From: Erythrobacteraceae bacterium
GTDB lineage: Bacteria; Pseudomonadota; Alphaproteobacteria; Sphingomonadales; Sphingomonadaceae
NCBI GenBank assembly: GCA_002706445.1
Contig: PALE01000009.1
Location: 42,744 to 81,119, forward strand
DNA length: 38,376 nucleotides
Direction: 5' to 3'
The translations under genes and the position numbers were made by a program. Positions 15,187 through 23,567 of the stretch are shown here, piece after piece. Numbering within the stretch: position 1 is the stretch's first letter; each line of letters begins with the position of its first letter. The notes beneath the pieces were generated by a model, which saw only the letters and a list, made by a program, of their open reading frames with translations, was not told the origin of the DNA and did not search any database.

Positions 15187-18100
15187 TGGTATTGAAACAC
15201 CGCCTTTCTCCCGCGCAATGGCTGCTGGCAGCGGCTGCGCTGCTGCTCGGCCTGACGGTGTTCCAGACGCAGACTTTTGCGGCGGGCGACGAAAAGCCGG
15301 TCGAACGCGATTACAGCCTCGTGATCGCGCCGCCCGCGCCGGTGCGCCAGTCGCAGGCGATGGCGGATGCCAAGTCCGAAGGCTGCCTCACCTGCCACCG
15401 CGCGAGCGATGCGCCGACCATGCACGAGACGCCCGCAGTGGTGCTCGGCTGCACCGATTGTCATGGAGGCAATGCCGAAGTGGCGGGCAATCCGCAGCTT
15501 CCCTACGACCACCCCGATTACACCTCGGCCCGCGATGCCGCGCACGTGCTGCCGAAATATCCCGACAGCTGGCACTTCCCGTCTTCGGCGAACCCGCAGC
15601 GGTCCTATGCGCTGCTCAACAAGGAATCGCCCGAGTTCGTCAAATTCGTGAACCCCTCGGACTATCGCGTCGCGCGCGAGGCCTGCGGTTCGTGCCACGT
15701 GCAGGCGATTGAAAGCGCCGAGCGTTCGATCATGGCGACCGGCGCGATGCTGTGGGGCGGGGCGACCTACAACAACGGGATTCTGCCTTTCAAGAACTAC
15801 ATGCTGGGCGAGGCCTATACCCGCACCGGCGAAACCGCGACGATCACCGGCATCGGCACCGCGATTTCTTCGCCGGGCTATGCCGAGGACGGCTCGATCT
15901 CCGAAGAGCAGCAGGCGCGCGGCGTGATCGGCACGCTCTACCCGCTGCCGACTTGGCACGTGATCCCGCCTGCCGACGTGTTCCGCGTGTTCGAGCGTGG
16001 CGGGCGCAACATCCTCTCGCAATTCCCCGAAATCGGCCTGCCCAATCCGACCGGCCTGATCCAGCGCCTCGAAGAACCGGGCCGCCCCGATCTCAAACAG
16101 TCGAACCGCGGCCCCGGCACCGGCCTGCGCGTCGCTATCCCCGCGCTCAACATCCACAAGACGCGCCTCAACGATCCCTTCACCTGGTTCATGGGCACGA
16201 ACGACCAGCCGGGCGACTATCGCCATTCGGGCTGCGCGGCGTGCCACGTGGTCTATGCCAATGACCGCGAGCCGCGTCACAGCCTCGTCTATGCGCAATA
16301 TGGGCGTGACGGGCAGACGATCTCGGTCGATCCTTGCGTCAATCCCGAAGCCAACACCAATGAAGCGCTGCAATGCTATTCGCGCCTGTCATCGGGTGTG
16401 GGTGGGCGCATTCCGGGCGAAGAGCATCACGACGAAGGCTATGACAGCCACGGCGATAGCCTGCCCAAGAGCGGCCTTGCGGATAACGGCTACGGCAACA
16501 GCCACGGCGCGCTGAAGGGCCCCGACGACCACGCCGACGACGGTCATGGTGACAGCCATGCCGAAGATGGCCACGCTGCTGATGGCCATGGTGCACCCAA
16601 GCGTGAGAGCGGCCACCCGCTGCGCCACGTATTCACCCGCTCGATCCCGACCTCGCAGTGCATGAACTGCCACATGCACCAGCCCAACATCTTCCTGAAC
16701 TCCTACCTCGGATACACGATGTGGGATTACGAGAGCGATGCGCCCTTCATGTGGCCCGGGCCGGAGAACACCACGCCGCGCCCCGAAGGCATGAGCGATC
16801 ACGATTACGAGGCGTTCTACAAGACCCAGCGCTTCCCCACCGCCGAACAGGTGCGCGCGATCATTGACCGCAATCCCGAAGGCGCCGCACCGCGCGGGCT
16901 GTGGGCCGATCTCGATTTTCTCCGCAACGTCTATGAACTCAACCCGTTCCTCCAGAACACGCAGTTTGCAGACTACCACGGCCACGGCTGGAATTTCCGC
17001 GGCATCTTCAAGCGTGACCGCGAGGGCAATCTGCTCGACGCCAATGGCGAGATCCTGCGCCCGGGCAATCCCGAGACCGACACGCCCGAAGAACAGGCTT
17101 ATCACGACGAACGCTGGCGCCAGCGCTGGCGTAAGGACGGCGAAGAGCTGTTCGTCGACGTCGAGAAGAACCCGACCGAGAACGGCACCAACAACCCCGG
17201 CATGGCGGTGCACATGATGAGCATCCACGCCGAGGCCGGCATGCAGTGCGTCGATTGCCACTTCGAACAGGACACGCACGGCAACGGTCTGATCTACGGC
17301 GAAGTCGCCAATGCGATCGAAATCGGGTGCAAGGATTGCCACGGCACGGCCGACGCCTATCCCACGCTGCGCACCAGCGGCCCTGCGGCTCCGCCCGAAG
17401 GCCATGACCTTGCCCTGCTGCGCAATCCCGATGGCCAGCGCCGTTTCGAATGGCAGGAAGACGAAGCGGGCCGCCGCATCCTCATCCAGCGCAGCCTTGT
17501 CGATCCCGACCTCGAATGGCGCGTCAGCCTGACCCGCGACAGCGTCGATGCCTCGCTGCCTGCCTGTAGCGATCAGGACAGCGCATCGAAGGGACCGTGC
17601 TTCAACGAACGCTCGGCGCGCTCGAAACTGATGAGCAAATATGGGGCGGAAAGCGGTCGCTTCGAATTCGGCGACGGCATCGCCGAAGAGGACCGCGCAC
17701 ACCGCGATCCCGAAATGGCGTGCTTCACCTGCCACCTTTCGTGGACGACCTCTTGCGGCGGTTGCCACCTCCCGATCGAGGCGAACTGGAAGACCAAGTC
17801 GCACCGCTACGAAGGCGATTCCTCACGCAATTTTGCGACTTACAACCCGCAGGTTGCACGCGACCAGATGTTCCAGCTGGGCGTGCATCAGACGACCAAG
17901 GGCAACCAGACCGCGCCGGTCCGCTCGTCTTCGGCGCTGGTGCTGTCCTCGACCAATATCAACCGCGAACGCATCTATGTGCAGCAGCCGCCGATCTCGG
18001 CAGTGGGCTTCTCTTCGCAGGCCTTCGCGCCGCACTTCCCGCACACCGTCCGCCGTGAAGAGACCAAGCAGTGTTCCGACTGCCACCTCTCCGAAGCAGA

Positions 18101-19715
18101 GGACAACAATGCGATCATGGCGCAGCTGCTGCTGCTCGGCACGAACTATGTGAACTTCGTCGGCATGCACGCATGGACCGGCCTCGAAGGCGGGCTGACC
18201 GCGATCCGCGTCACCGAATATGACGAACCGCAAGCCGTGATCGGCTCTTATCTGCACCGCTATTCCTATCCCGATTACTGGCGCATGCATGTCGAGGACA
18301 ACGACCGCGAACTGAAGAACTGGGTGCGCGGCGAGCCGTTCGATGAAAACCTCTCGGGCGAAACCAAGCCGTTCGAGGAATTCGTGAACCCGCATGAAGG
18401 AACGCCGGGCCGCGTCGGCTGTCTGCAGATGCGCGGCGAATATCTCTTCGTCGCCGAAGGGCGCGGGGGTTTCCGCGCCTACGACATCGCCTCGATCGGT
18501 AATAAGGGCGTCTCCGAACGTATCATCACCGCGCCGTTCTCGCCGCTGGGCCATGACACCCATGTCGATACCGAGGACGCGACCTGCATGGCGCTCGCCA
18601 CGACCCAGCCGGTCGCGCCCGAGCGCAACACGGCGCGCATGCGCGAGGTCAATCAGGAACAGCCGTTCAGCCCGGTCTATGACTACGCTTTCGTCACGGA
18701 CAGCAAGGAAGGCCTGATCGCGGTCGACATCAACACGCTGGCCGATGGCGAATTCCGCGACAACTTCTTCGAACGCGCGTCCTTCCCCGACGGGTCGGAT
18801 GCGTGGAACCCCGACGGCGTGCTCAACGGCGCACGGCACATCACGTTGGCGGGCGATTATGCCTATATCACCGCCGATGCGGGACTTGTGGTGGTCTATC
18901 TGCCCAAGGATATCGAGGACAATCCGGCCACCCGCTACAAGGACGAGTGTGAATTGTCCGAAGGCGAAAGCTGCCTTGCGCCGCGTGTGACCAAGGTTGT
19001 CCCGCTTAACGATGCGCGCGCGACAACAATCCAGTTCCGCTATCTGTGGGTCACCGATGCCGAGGGGCTCAAGGTCTTCGACGTTACGAAGATGGACGAT
19101 CCCGTCGCGGTGCCAGAGGCGACCTACCGGATCGCCGACGCACGTCGCATCTATGTCGCGCGCACCTATGCCTATGTCGCGGCGAAGGGCGATGGTCTGA
19201 TGATCTTCGATGTGACCAACCCGCGTGCGCCCTCGCTCTACCAGAAGGTGACGCTCGACGGGACGCTCAACGATGCCGAGGATGTGATCGTCGGATCGAC
19301 CAATGCGACGCTGTTCGCCTATGTCGCCGACGGGGTGAACGGGATGAAGGTGCTGCAACTCACCTCGCCCGACAGCCAGCCCAATTTCTACGGGTTCAGC
19401 CCGCCGCCCAAGCCGGAAATGATCGCATGGGCCAAGACGCCGACGCCTGCGATTGCGCTTTCCAAGGGCCTCGACCGTGACCGCGCGGTGGATGAAACCG
19501 GCGGACAGATGGCGATCTTCGGCAGGCTCGGATCGCGGCCCTTCACTCGCGAGGAGATGGAACGCCTGTTCATGACCCGCGCGGGCCAGCCGTGGCGTGT
19601 GACCGATGATGTGGACATGAGCCGCTGGGTCGGCACGGACAACCCGTGGAAACAGCAGCAACGCAATGCCGATGCAGGAGAAGCTACAGAATCGGTGGCA
19701 ATGGGCGGCCAATAG
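15186..19715 (+). CDS. Giant decahaem cytochrome c with His/Asp-rich linker and LVIVD propeller
   Basis: A 1509-residue exported cytochrome. The signal peptide is ~1-33 (WLLAAAALLLGLTVFQTQTFAAG), with no lipobox. Ten CxxCH motifs begin at residues 67, 89, 167, 350, 492, 688, 715, 846, 857 and 963; the 846/857 pair is very close (CFTCH, CGGCH). Residues ~412-475 form a linker packed with His, Asp and Gly (DDGHGDSHAEDGHAADGHG), suited to metal binding. From about 1080 the protein carries about six LVIVD-type blades (GEYLFVAEGRGGFRAYDI, YAFVTDSKEGLIAVDI, DYAYITADAGLVVVYL, YLWVTDAEGLKVFDV, YAYVAAKGDGLMIFDV, FAYVADGVNGMKVLQL), probably one propeller. LVIVD domains are common on secreted and surface proteins. 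Its start overlaps the stop of the barrel gene by one base, so the two are translated together. Inferred role: outermost electron carrier or terminal oxidoreductase of the conduit. A rho-independent terminator follows. Confidence 0.92.
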   Translation: MVLKHRLSPAQWLLAAAALLLGLTVFQTQTFAAGDEKPVERDYSLVIAPPAPVRQSQAMADAKSEGCLTCHRASDAPTMHETPAVVLGCTDCHGGNAEVAGNPQLPYDHPDYTSARDAAHVLPKYPDSWHFPSSANPQRSYALLNKESPEFVKFVNPSDYRVAREACGSCHVQAIESAERSIMATGAMLWGGATYNNGILPFKNYMLGEAYTRTGETATITGIGTAISSPGYAEDGSISEEQQARGVIGTLYPLPTWHVIPPADVFRVFERGGRNILSQFPEIGLPNPTGLIQRLEEPGRPDLKQSNRGPGTGLRVAIPALNIHKTRLNDPFTWFMGTNDQPGDYRHSGCAACHVVYANDREPRHSLVYAQYGRDGQTISVDPCVNPEANTNEALQCYSRLSSGVGGRIPGEEHHDEGYDSHGDSLPKSGLADNGYGNSHGALKGPDDHADDGHGDSHAEDGHAADGHGAPKRESGHPLRHVFTRSIPTSQCMNCHMHQPNIFLNSYLGYTMWDYESDAPFMWPGPENTTPRPEGMSDHDYEAFYKTQRFPTAEQVRAIIDRNPEGAAPRGLWADLDFLRNVYELNPFLQNTQFADYHGHGWNFRGIFKRDREGNLLDANGEILRPGNPETDTPEEQAYHDERWRQRWRKDGEELFVDVEKNPTENGTNNPGMAVHMMSIHAEAGMQCVDCHFEQDTHGNGLIYGEVANAIEIGCKDCHGTADAYPTLRTSGPAAPPEGHDLALLRNPDGQRRFEWQEDEAGRRILIQRSLVDPDLEWRVSLTRDSVDASLPACSDQDSASKGPCFNERSARSKLMSKYGAESGRFEFGDGIAEEDRAHRDPEMACFTCHLSWTTSCGGCHLPIEANWKTKSHRYEGDSSRNFATYNPQVARDQMFQLGVHQTTKGNQTAPVRSSSALVLSSTNINRERIYVQQPPISAVGFSSQAFAPHFPHTVRREETKQCSDCHLSEAEDNNAIMAQLLLLGTNYVNFVGMHAWTGLEGGLTAIRVTEYDEPQAVIGSYLHRYSYPDYWRMHVEDNDRELKNWVRGEPFDENLSGETKPFEEFVNPHEGTPGRVGCLQMRGEYLFVAEGRGGFRAYDIASIGNKGVSERIITAPFSPLGHDTHVDTEDATCMALATTQPVAPERNTARMREVNQEQPFSPVYDYAFVTDSKEGLIAVDINTLADGEFRDNFFERASFPDGSDAWNPDGVLNGARHITLAGDYAYITADAGLVVVYLPKDIEDNPATRYKDECELSEGESCLAPRVTKVVPLNDARATTIQFRYLWVTDAEGLKVFDVTKMDDPVAVPEATYRIADARRIYVARTYAYVAAKGDGLMIFDVTNPRAPSLYQKVTLDGTLNDAEDVIVGSTNATLFAYVADGVNGMKVLQLTSPDSQPNFYGFSPPPKPEMIAWAKTPTPAIALSKGLDRDRAVDETGGQMAIFGRLGSRPFTREEMERLFMTRAGQPWRVTDDVDMSRWVGTDNPWKQQQRNADAGEATESVAMGGQ

Positions 19716-19963
19716 GCCCGCAGATCGGTCGCAATTTTCCTACACGGGGCCGCGCGGAGTAGACTTCGCGCGGCTCTTTGATTTTGTGGATCGGTGTTTG
19801 CGTTGGGAGATGCTTGAGCGAGCGTTTGCTGCGGTTCGCGCAAAGTTCACAGTTCAGCATCCCCGAAGGCGCGCGTAACCGCGGATTTCTGCGGGTTTTG
19901 CGGGGAGGCCGGTGATTTTCAAACGGGGCGGCTCAGTGTTCCACCCCCGGTCCCGAAGCGGCC
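19716..19963. other. 248-base gap between two convergent cytochrome operons
   Basis: Apart from the hairpin at 19749-19785, I see no gene here. Short GC-rich complementary stretches around 19878-19895 could fold weakly on the minus strand after the phosphodiesterase gene, but no convincing T-run follows. Confidence 0.6.
19749..19785 (+). terminator. Rho-independent terminator of the cytochrome operon
   Basis: An 8-base GC stem, GCCGCGCG (19749-19756) with CGCGCGGC (19767-19774), is followed by a T-rich tail (TCTTTGATTTT). It lies 34 bases after the decahaem stop and closes the four-gene plus-strand operon. Confidence 0.8.
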
Positions 19964-20845
19964 TTAGCTGCGCTCTGCGAACAGGCCCTTCATCATCGGC
20001 TTCAGGTGATCCTCGAACCGCGCGAGCGTCTGCCAATGGCCTACCGGCTGGAAGTGCGACACCAGCGCGCCTGAGCGCCACAGATGGAGGCTGTAGAACG
20101 GCGGCTCGGCCGCCACGATGGGCCGCTTGTCGGCGACATCGACGTCCATGGGTCTGAGGTCGAGCGAAACGGCGGGCGCAACCGCTGGCGTCACGCTCAA
20201 CGGGATGCCTTCGACCACCGCGTGCAGCGGGCGGTGGAGATGGCCGGCCTGGATCGCGACGATCTGCTTGTGGTCGCGGACAGTCTCGTGAAAGCGCTTG
20301 AACCATGCCTCTTCGGGGCTGGGGTCCATCCACTCGATCCCGGCGACGACCGGCGGGTGGTGCATGAAGATCATCGTTGCCGTATCGGGATGCGCTTCGA
20401 GCTCGGCCCTGAGCCACGCCGCGCGCACTTCGCAAAATGCGCCGCCATGCCGCCCCGGTTCGAACGTATCGAGGCACAGGATGCGCAGCGCATCGGCGCC
20501 TTCGCCGCATTCGATCGGGAATTGGGCAAATCCGTCATGGGTCGGGCAATCGGGGAATGCGTCGAGCAGCGCTTCGCGGCAATCGTGATTGCCGGGCATG
20601 ACGTGGACCGGAAACGAGCAGTCGGCGACCAGATCCTTGATCCTCGCATAGCAATCGGCTTGCCCGCCATCGGTGAGATCACCCGAGAGGATCAGCATGT
20701 CGGGTTGAACCGGCTGGCTGAGCAAGTGGCCGAGCACATTGCGGAAGCGCACGAAGTTGAATTCGTTCTCACCCGCTTCGGGTTCGAAGCCCACATGCGT
20801 ATCGGTGATCTGCGCGATCAGCACAGTACTCTTCTCGCTGCCCAT
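19964..20845 (-). CDS. CpdA/GpdQ-like class III cyclic-nucleotide phosphodiesterase (metallophosphoesterase)
   Basis: A 293-residue calcineurin-like phosphoesterase without signal peptide, so cytoplasmic. All dimetal motifs are present: DxH (Asp15, His17), GDLTD (55-59), GNHD (85-88), the histidine pair MHHPP (162-163) and GHLH (201-204). This set and the length match the CpdA/Icc and GpdQ families, which hydrolyse 3',5'-cAMP or other phosphodiesters. The gene begins only 2 bases after the FHA-decahaem stop, with little ribosome site of its own, so it is probably translated by coupling. The first gene of the same operon encodes a redox enzyme with two cyclic-nucleotide-binding domains, which makes a cyclic-nucleotide substrate attractive. 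Substrate is inferred and not readable from the sequence; UDP-sugar or glycerophosphodiester hydrolysis remain possible. Confidence 0.87.
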   Translation of the reverse strand: MGSEKSTVLIAQITDTHVGFEPEAGENEFNFVRFRNVLGHLLSQPVQPDMLILSGDLTDGGQADCYARIKDLVADCSFPVHVMPGNHDCREALLDAFPDCPTHDGFAQFPIECGEGADALRILCLDTFEPGRHGGAFCEVRAAWLRAELEAHPDTATMIFMHHPPVVAGIEWMDPSPEEAWFKRFHETVRDHKQIVAIQAGHLHRPLHAVVEGIPLSVTPAVAPAVSLDLRPMDVDVADKRPIVAAEPPFYSLHLWRSGALVSHFQPVGHWQTLARFEDHLKPMMKGLFAERS

Positions 20846-20847
20846 GA

Positions 20848-22683
20848 CTAGCGTCTTAGACCGCCCAGCAGTGCCGCGACAGAGTCGTTACCACCATTCC
20901 GGCCGGGTTCGGGATGATCCTCCGGCTTCCACGGCGCAGTCGGCGTGTGATAGGCATGGCACATCGCACAGCCCGACGGGGTGATCTCTTCGGTCTTCAC
21001 CGCGGTCTCGCCCAGGTGGCAATCGCGGCAGCTTTCGAGGTTCGGGATCAGCAGATCGGTCGCCTCGCTCGATTCCTCGGCATTGTGGCAATCGGTGCAC
21101 TCGGCCACGTCGTCGCCATGCGCTGCGTGGCTGAAGTGACCTTGCCATAGGAAGCGGTTGGGCAGGTTGACCGGAGTGAGATCGCGGCGACCGTTGGTGG
21201 TGGTCGGGATATGGCATTCGCCGCACACGCCGGTGCGTTCAAGCGCGCGGTTGACCGCAATATAGGCGCTCATCGGACGGCCGAAGTTCGAATAGTAGGT
21301 TCCGCCGCGGGCAAACTGCCCCGGCCTTCCGCGCCCGCTGACGACAGGCTGGCGCGGACCGCGGTCCATCGTGGCAAGGTCGGCCATGAGATCGTCGACA
21401 TCGCCGTGGCGCAGATTGCGGAATTGCGGGCCGGCACGGTCGAAGACGAGGCTGTGGCAGCTTTCGCAAGCGTCCTCCATCACGACCGGCGCAAAGTCGC
21501 CATAGTCGGAAGGTTTGCCGCCGTTCTCGCTGACCTGCACGATCAGCCCTTCGTCGCTCCATTCGGAGTGGCAATCGCTGCATTCGAGCGGCGCGCCATA
21601 CTTCGTCAGGCTGATCGCCATGCGCGCAACGCCGCCTTGCGGGTCCATATGTTCGTCATGGGTGAACTTGAGCCCGCTTTGCTCCACCGGCTTGTCGTCG
21701 AGCGAAACGCGCACGGGCTTGTCGGCGAATTGTGCGGTGTAGATCGCGGGGCGGAACTGCGGGTGCTTCTCGCCAAAGTCCGACGCATTGCCGAAGTCGA
21801 CATCCGTGAGGCGGGTGTCGAGCTCATTGTGGCAATCCGAGCAGAAGGCTTCCTTCGCGGCTGCCTGCCGGACCTGACCTTCATGCTCGGTATGGCAGGA
21901 AACGCAGCCCAGCGGCCCTTCCTTGCCGAGCGTTTCGCCGATCGACCACTGGAGCGAATCTCCCGTGCTCATCGGCGGCATGCCAAGCGCCTGACGCGGC
22001 ATGTCGGCATGGTCTTCGATCTCTTCGTGGCACGAAAGGCAGGTCTCGTCCTGCACCGATACGAAGGGTGTCTGGTGACAGGCCTCGCAATTGTCTTCGA
22101 GTTCGTGGTGCTTGAGGCTGAGTTCGCCCGTGCTCCAGGCATCGTCGAGGACCACCTGACCCTGCTGGAGATTGTCCGGATCGTTCTCGACCGGCGAACG
22201 GATCAGATGGGTGACGATCGGCACGCTCAGCAAAAGGAGCAGAATGGCGCCTGCGAAAATCCAAGCCATCGTGCGCTTGCTCGGCAACGCGCTGGCAAGC
22301 GCAAAGTTTTGCAGGACGTCGCCTGCGCCTTCGTCTTTTTCGACCTGCTTGATGACGATCTGGACAGGTCCGTCACCCTCGCGGGAAATCGCCAGCCTTG
22401 CTGTCCCGACCGAGACTTCGCCCCCGACATTGGGATCGATCGAACCGCTTGTGACGGTGCGGCCATCAAGGCCGAAGCCCAGACCGCCAACCGACTCGAC
22501 GCTCAACATCCCGCCACCTGCATCCTTCATGCTGATGTGGTGCTGTTCGACCGCGAGATCGGTCAGGTGGATGTCGTTATCGGACGCGCGCCCGATGCTC
22601 AGTTCGCCCTTGTCGACCGTGCGGTCGCGCACGATTTCGCGGCCGGAGGCGGTGACATCGATGGTGCGGATGAGGAATGCCAT
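20848..22683 (-). CDS. FHA domain-transmembrane-decahaem cytochrome c fusion
   Basis: A 611-residue protein in three parts. Residues 1-~115 form an FHA phospho-threonine-binding domain: GELSIGRASDNDIHL holds the conserved Gly31-Arg32, Ser34 and Asn36, followed by EQHHISM. Residues ~138-160 are one membrane helix (MAWIFAGAILLLLLSVPIVTHLI) preceded by basic SKR, so the FHA part should face the cytoplasm. The remainder is periplasmic with ten CxxCH motifs starting at 199, 215, 260, 281, 368, 406, 487, 529, 552 and 572, in a cytochrome-c3/decahaem style with many free His residues. Haem is attached only in the periplasm, which independently fixes the topology. The gene starts 12 bases after the cytochrome b stop and ends 2 bases before the phosphodiesterase gene. 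Inferred role: inner-membrane haem wire taking electrons from the dihaem b protein, with assembly or activity controlled by binding a phosphorylated partner inside the cell. Confidence 0.92.
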   Translation of the reverse strand: MAFLIRTIDVTASGREIVRDRTVDKGELSIGRASDNDIHLTDLAVEQHHISMKDAGGGMLSVESVGGLGFGLDGRTVTSGSIDPNVGGEVSVGTARLAISREGDGPVQIVIKQVEKDEGAGDVLQNFALASALPSKRTMAWIFAGAILLLLLSVPIVTHLIRSPVENDPDNLQQGQVVLDDAWSTGELSLKHHELEDNCEACHQTPFVSVQDETCLSCHEEIEDHADMPRQALGMPPMSTGDSLQWSIGETLGKEGPLGCVSCHTEHEGQVRQAAAKEAFCSDCHNELDTRLTDVDFGNASDFGEKHPQFRPAIYTAQFADKPVRVSLDDKPVEQSGLKFTHDEHMDPQGGVARMAISLTKYGAPLECSDCHSEWSDEGLIVQVSENGGKPSDYGDFAPVVMEDACESCHSLVFDRAGPQFRNLRHGDVDDLMADLATMDRGPRQPVVSGRGRPGQFARGGTYYSNFGRPMSAYIAVNRALERTGVCGECHIPTTTNGRRDLTPVNLPNRFLWQGHFSHAAHGDDVAECTDCHNAEESSEATDLLIPNLESCRDCHLGETAVKTEEITPSGCAMCHAYHTPTAPWKPEDHPEPGRNGGNDSVAALLGGLRR

Positions 22684-22694
22684 GATGCCCTATC

Positions 22695-23567
22695 TCACCA
22701 ATAGTAGAACACGCTGACGACGTGCGCGAAGAGGGCGGCGAGCAGTGCGATCGTCGCCGGAATGTGGATGAACAGCCAGATTTCTAGCAGCGCGCGGATA
22801 CGCAGCTGGCGGCGGATCTGGGCGAGTTGCTCGGCGCGTTTGACGAGCAGGCTGCGCACACGCTCGGATGCGCCATCGACGCCCCCTGCCACCTCCGGGA
22901 ATCCGCCCAGCGCGCGGTTGGTGGCACAGCCGGGATAGGTGCCGGTGAGGCGTCCCCATGCGCCGCCGTAGAACACATCCTGTTCGAGCGCCCTGATGAC
23001 GAGATCGGACTGCTGCCGGCCTAGCGGTTGGGCCGCGCTTTCCAGCTGACGGTCGATCGCGGTCAGCGCTTCGAGCATCTCGCCACGCGTCATCTCGTTG
23101 CGATTGTTGGACAAGGTCGTTGGCAGGGTCGCATAGACGATCACGCCGTAAATCCCGCTGATGATAACCAGCAGCATCAGAAAATAAGCGAGCGTGTGGA
23201 CATTCCAGCCGATCTGGAAACCGGTGTGCAGCGTCCCCACCACGATCAGCGCGAGGCCGAGATAGACGTGTGCCGAGGTCCACGCCTTGAGGCTCCAATT
23301 GCCTGCCGTGATCTTGCGCTTGCGGATACCGAGCAGCGACAGCCAGACGATCAGGCCCAATCCGATGGTGCCGAGCGTATAGCCGTACCAGCTGCCGCCA
23401 TTGGGGCGCGGCTCCTGATCGATCAGCGCATAGCCAAGGCCGGTGGCGAGGCACAGCAGCACCGCGATCCACAACCAGCGATAGCGCCTGTGCTTGAGGA
23501 AGCTGACATGGTCGGCGTTGCGCCGCCGCTCATCCTGCTTGAACCGGTTTCCGGGAACGCTCGCCAT
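22695..23567 (-). CDS. Integral-membrane dihaem b-type cytochrome
   Basis: A 290-residue membrane protein with five predicted helices (about 31-48, 60-80, 97-117, 124-146, 262-287) and a soluble loop of ~115 residues between helices 4 and 5. Two helices each carry two His residues 14 apart, His100/His114 and His268/His282. That is the bis-histidine spacing used to hold two stacked b haems in ferric-reductase/NADPH-oxidase and b561-like proteins. His124 is an extra candidate. The start ATG overlaps the stop of the upstream FAD/Fe-S gene (TAATG), implying coupled translation and a shared complex. Inferred role: carry electrons across the inner membrane from the Fe-S protein to the periplasmic decahaem domain, or exchange them with quinone. 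It is not identical to any textbook family I can name with certainty. Confidence 0.85.
   Translation of the reverse strand: MASVPGNRFKQDERRRNADHVSFLKHRRYRWLWIAVLLCLATGLGYALIDQEPRPNGGSWYGYTLGTIGLGLIVWLSLLGIRKRKITAGNWSLKAWTSAHVYLGLALIVVGTLHTGFQIGWNVHTLAYFLMLLVIISGIYGVIVYATLPTTLSNNRNEMTRGEMLEALTAIDRQLESAAQPLGRQQSDLVIRALEQDVFYGGAWGRLTGTYPGCATNRALGGFPEVAGGVDGASERVRSLLVKRAEQLAQIRRQLRIRALLEIWLFIHIPATIALLAALFAHVVSVFYYW

Noticed and set aside
17823-19712. 629-codon open frame antisense to the giant cytochrome gene
   Set aside because: Shadow frame over the LVIVD region; no protein features.
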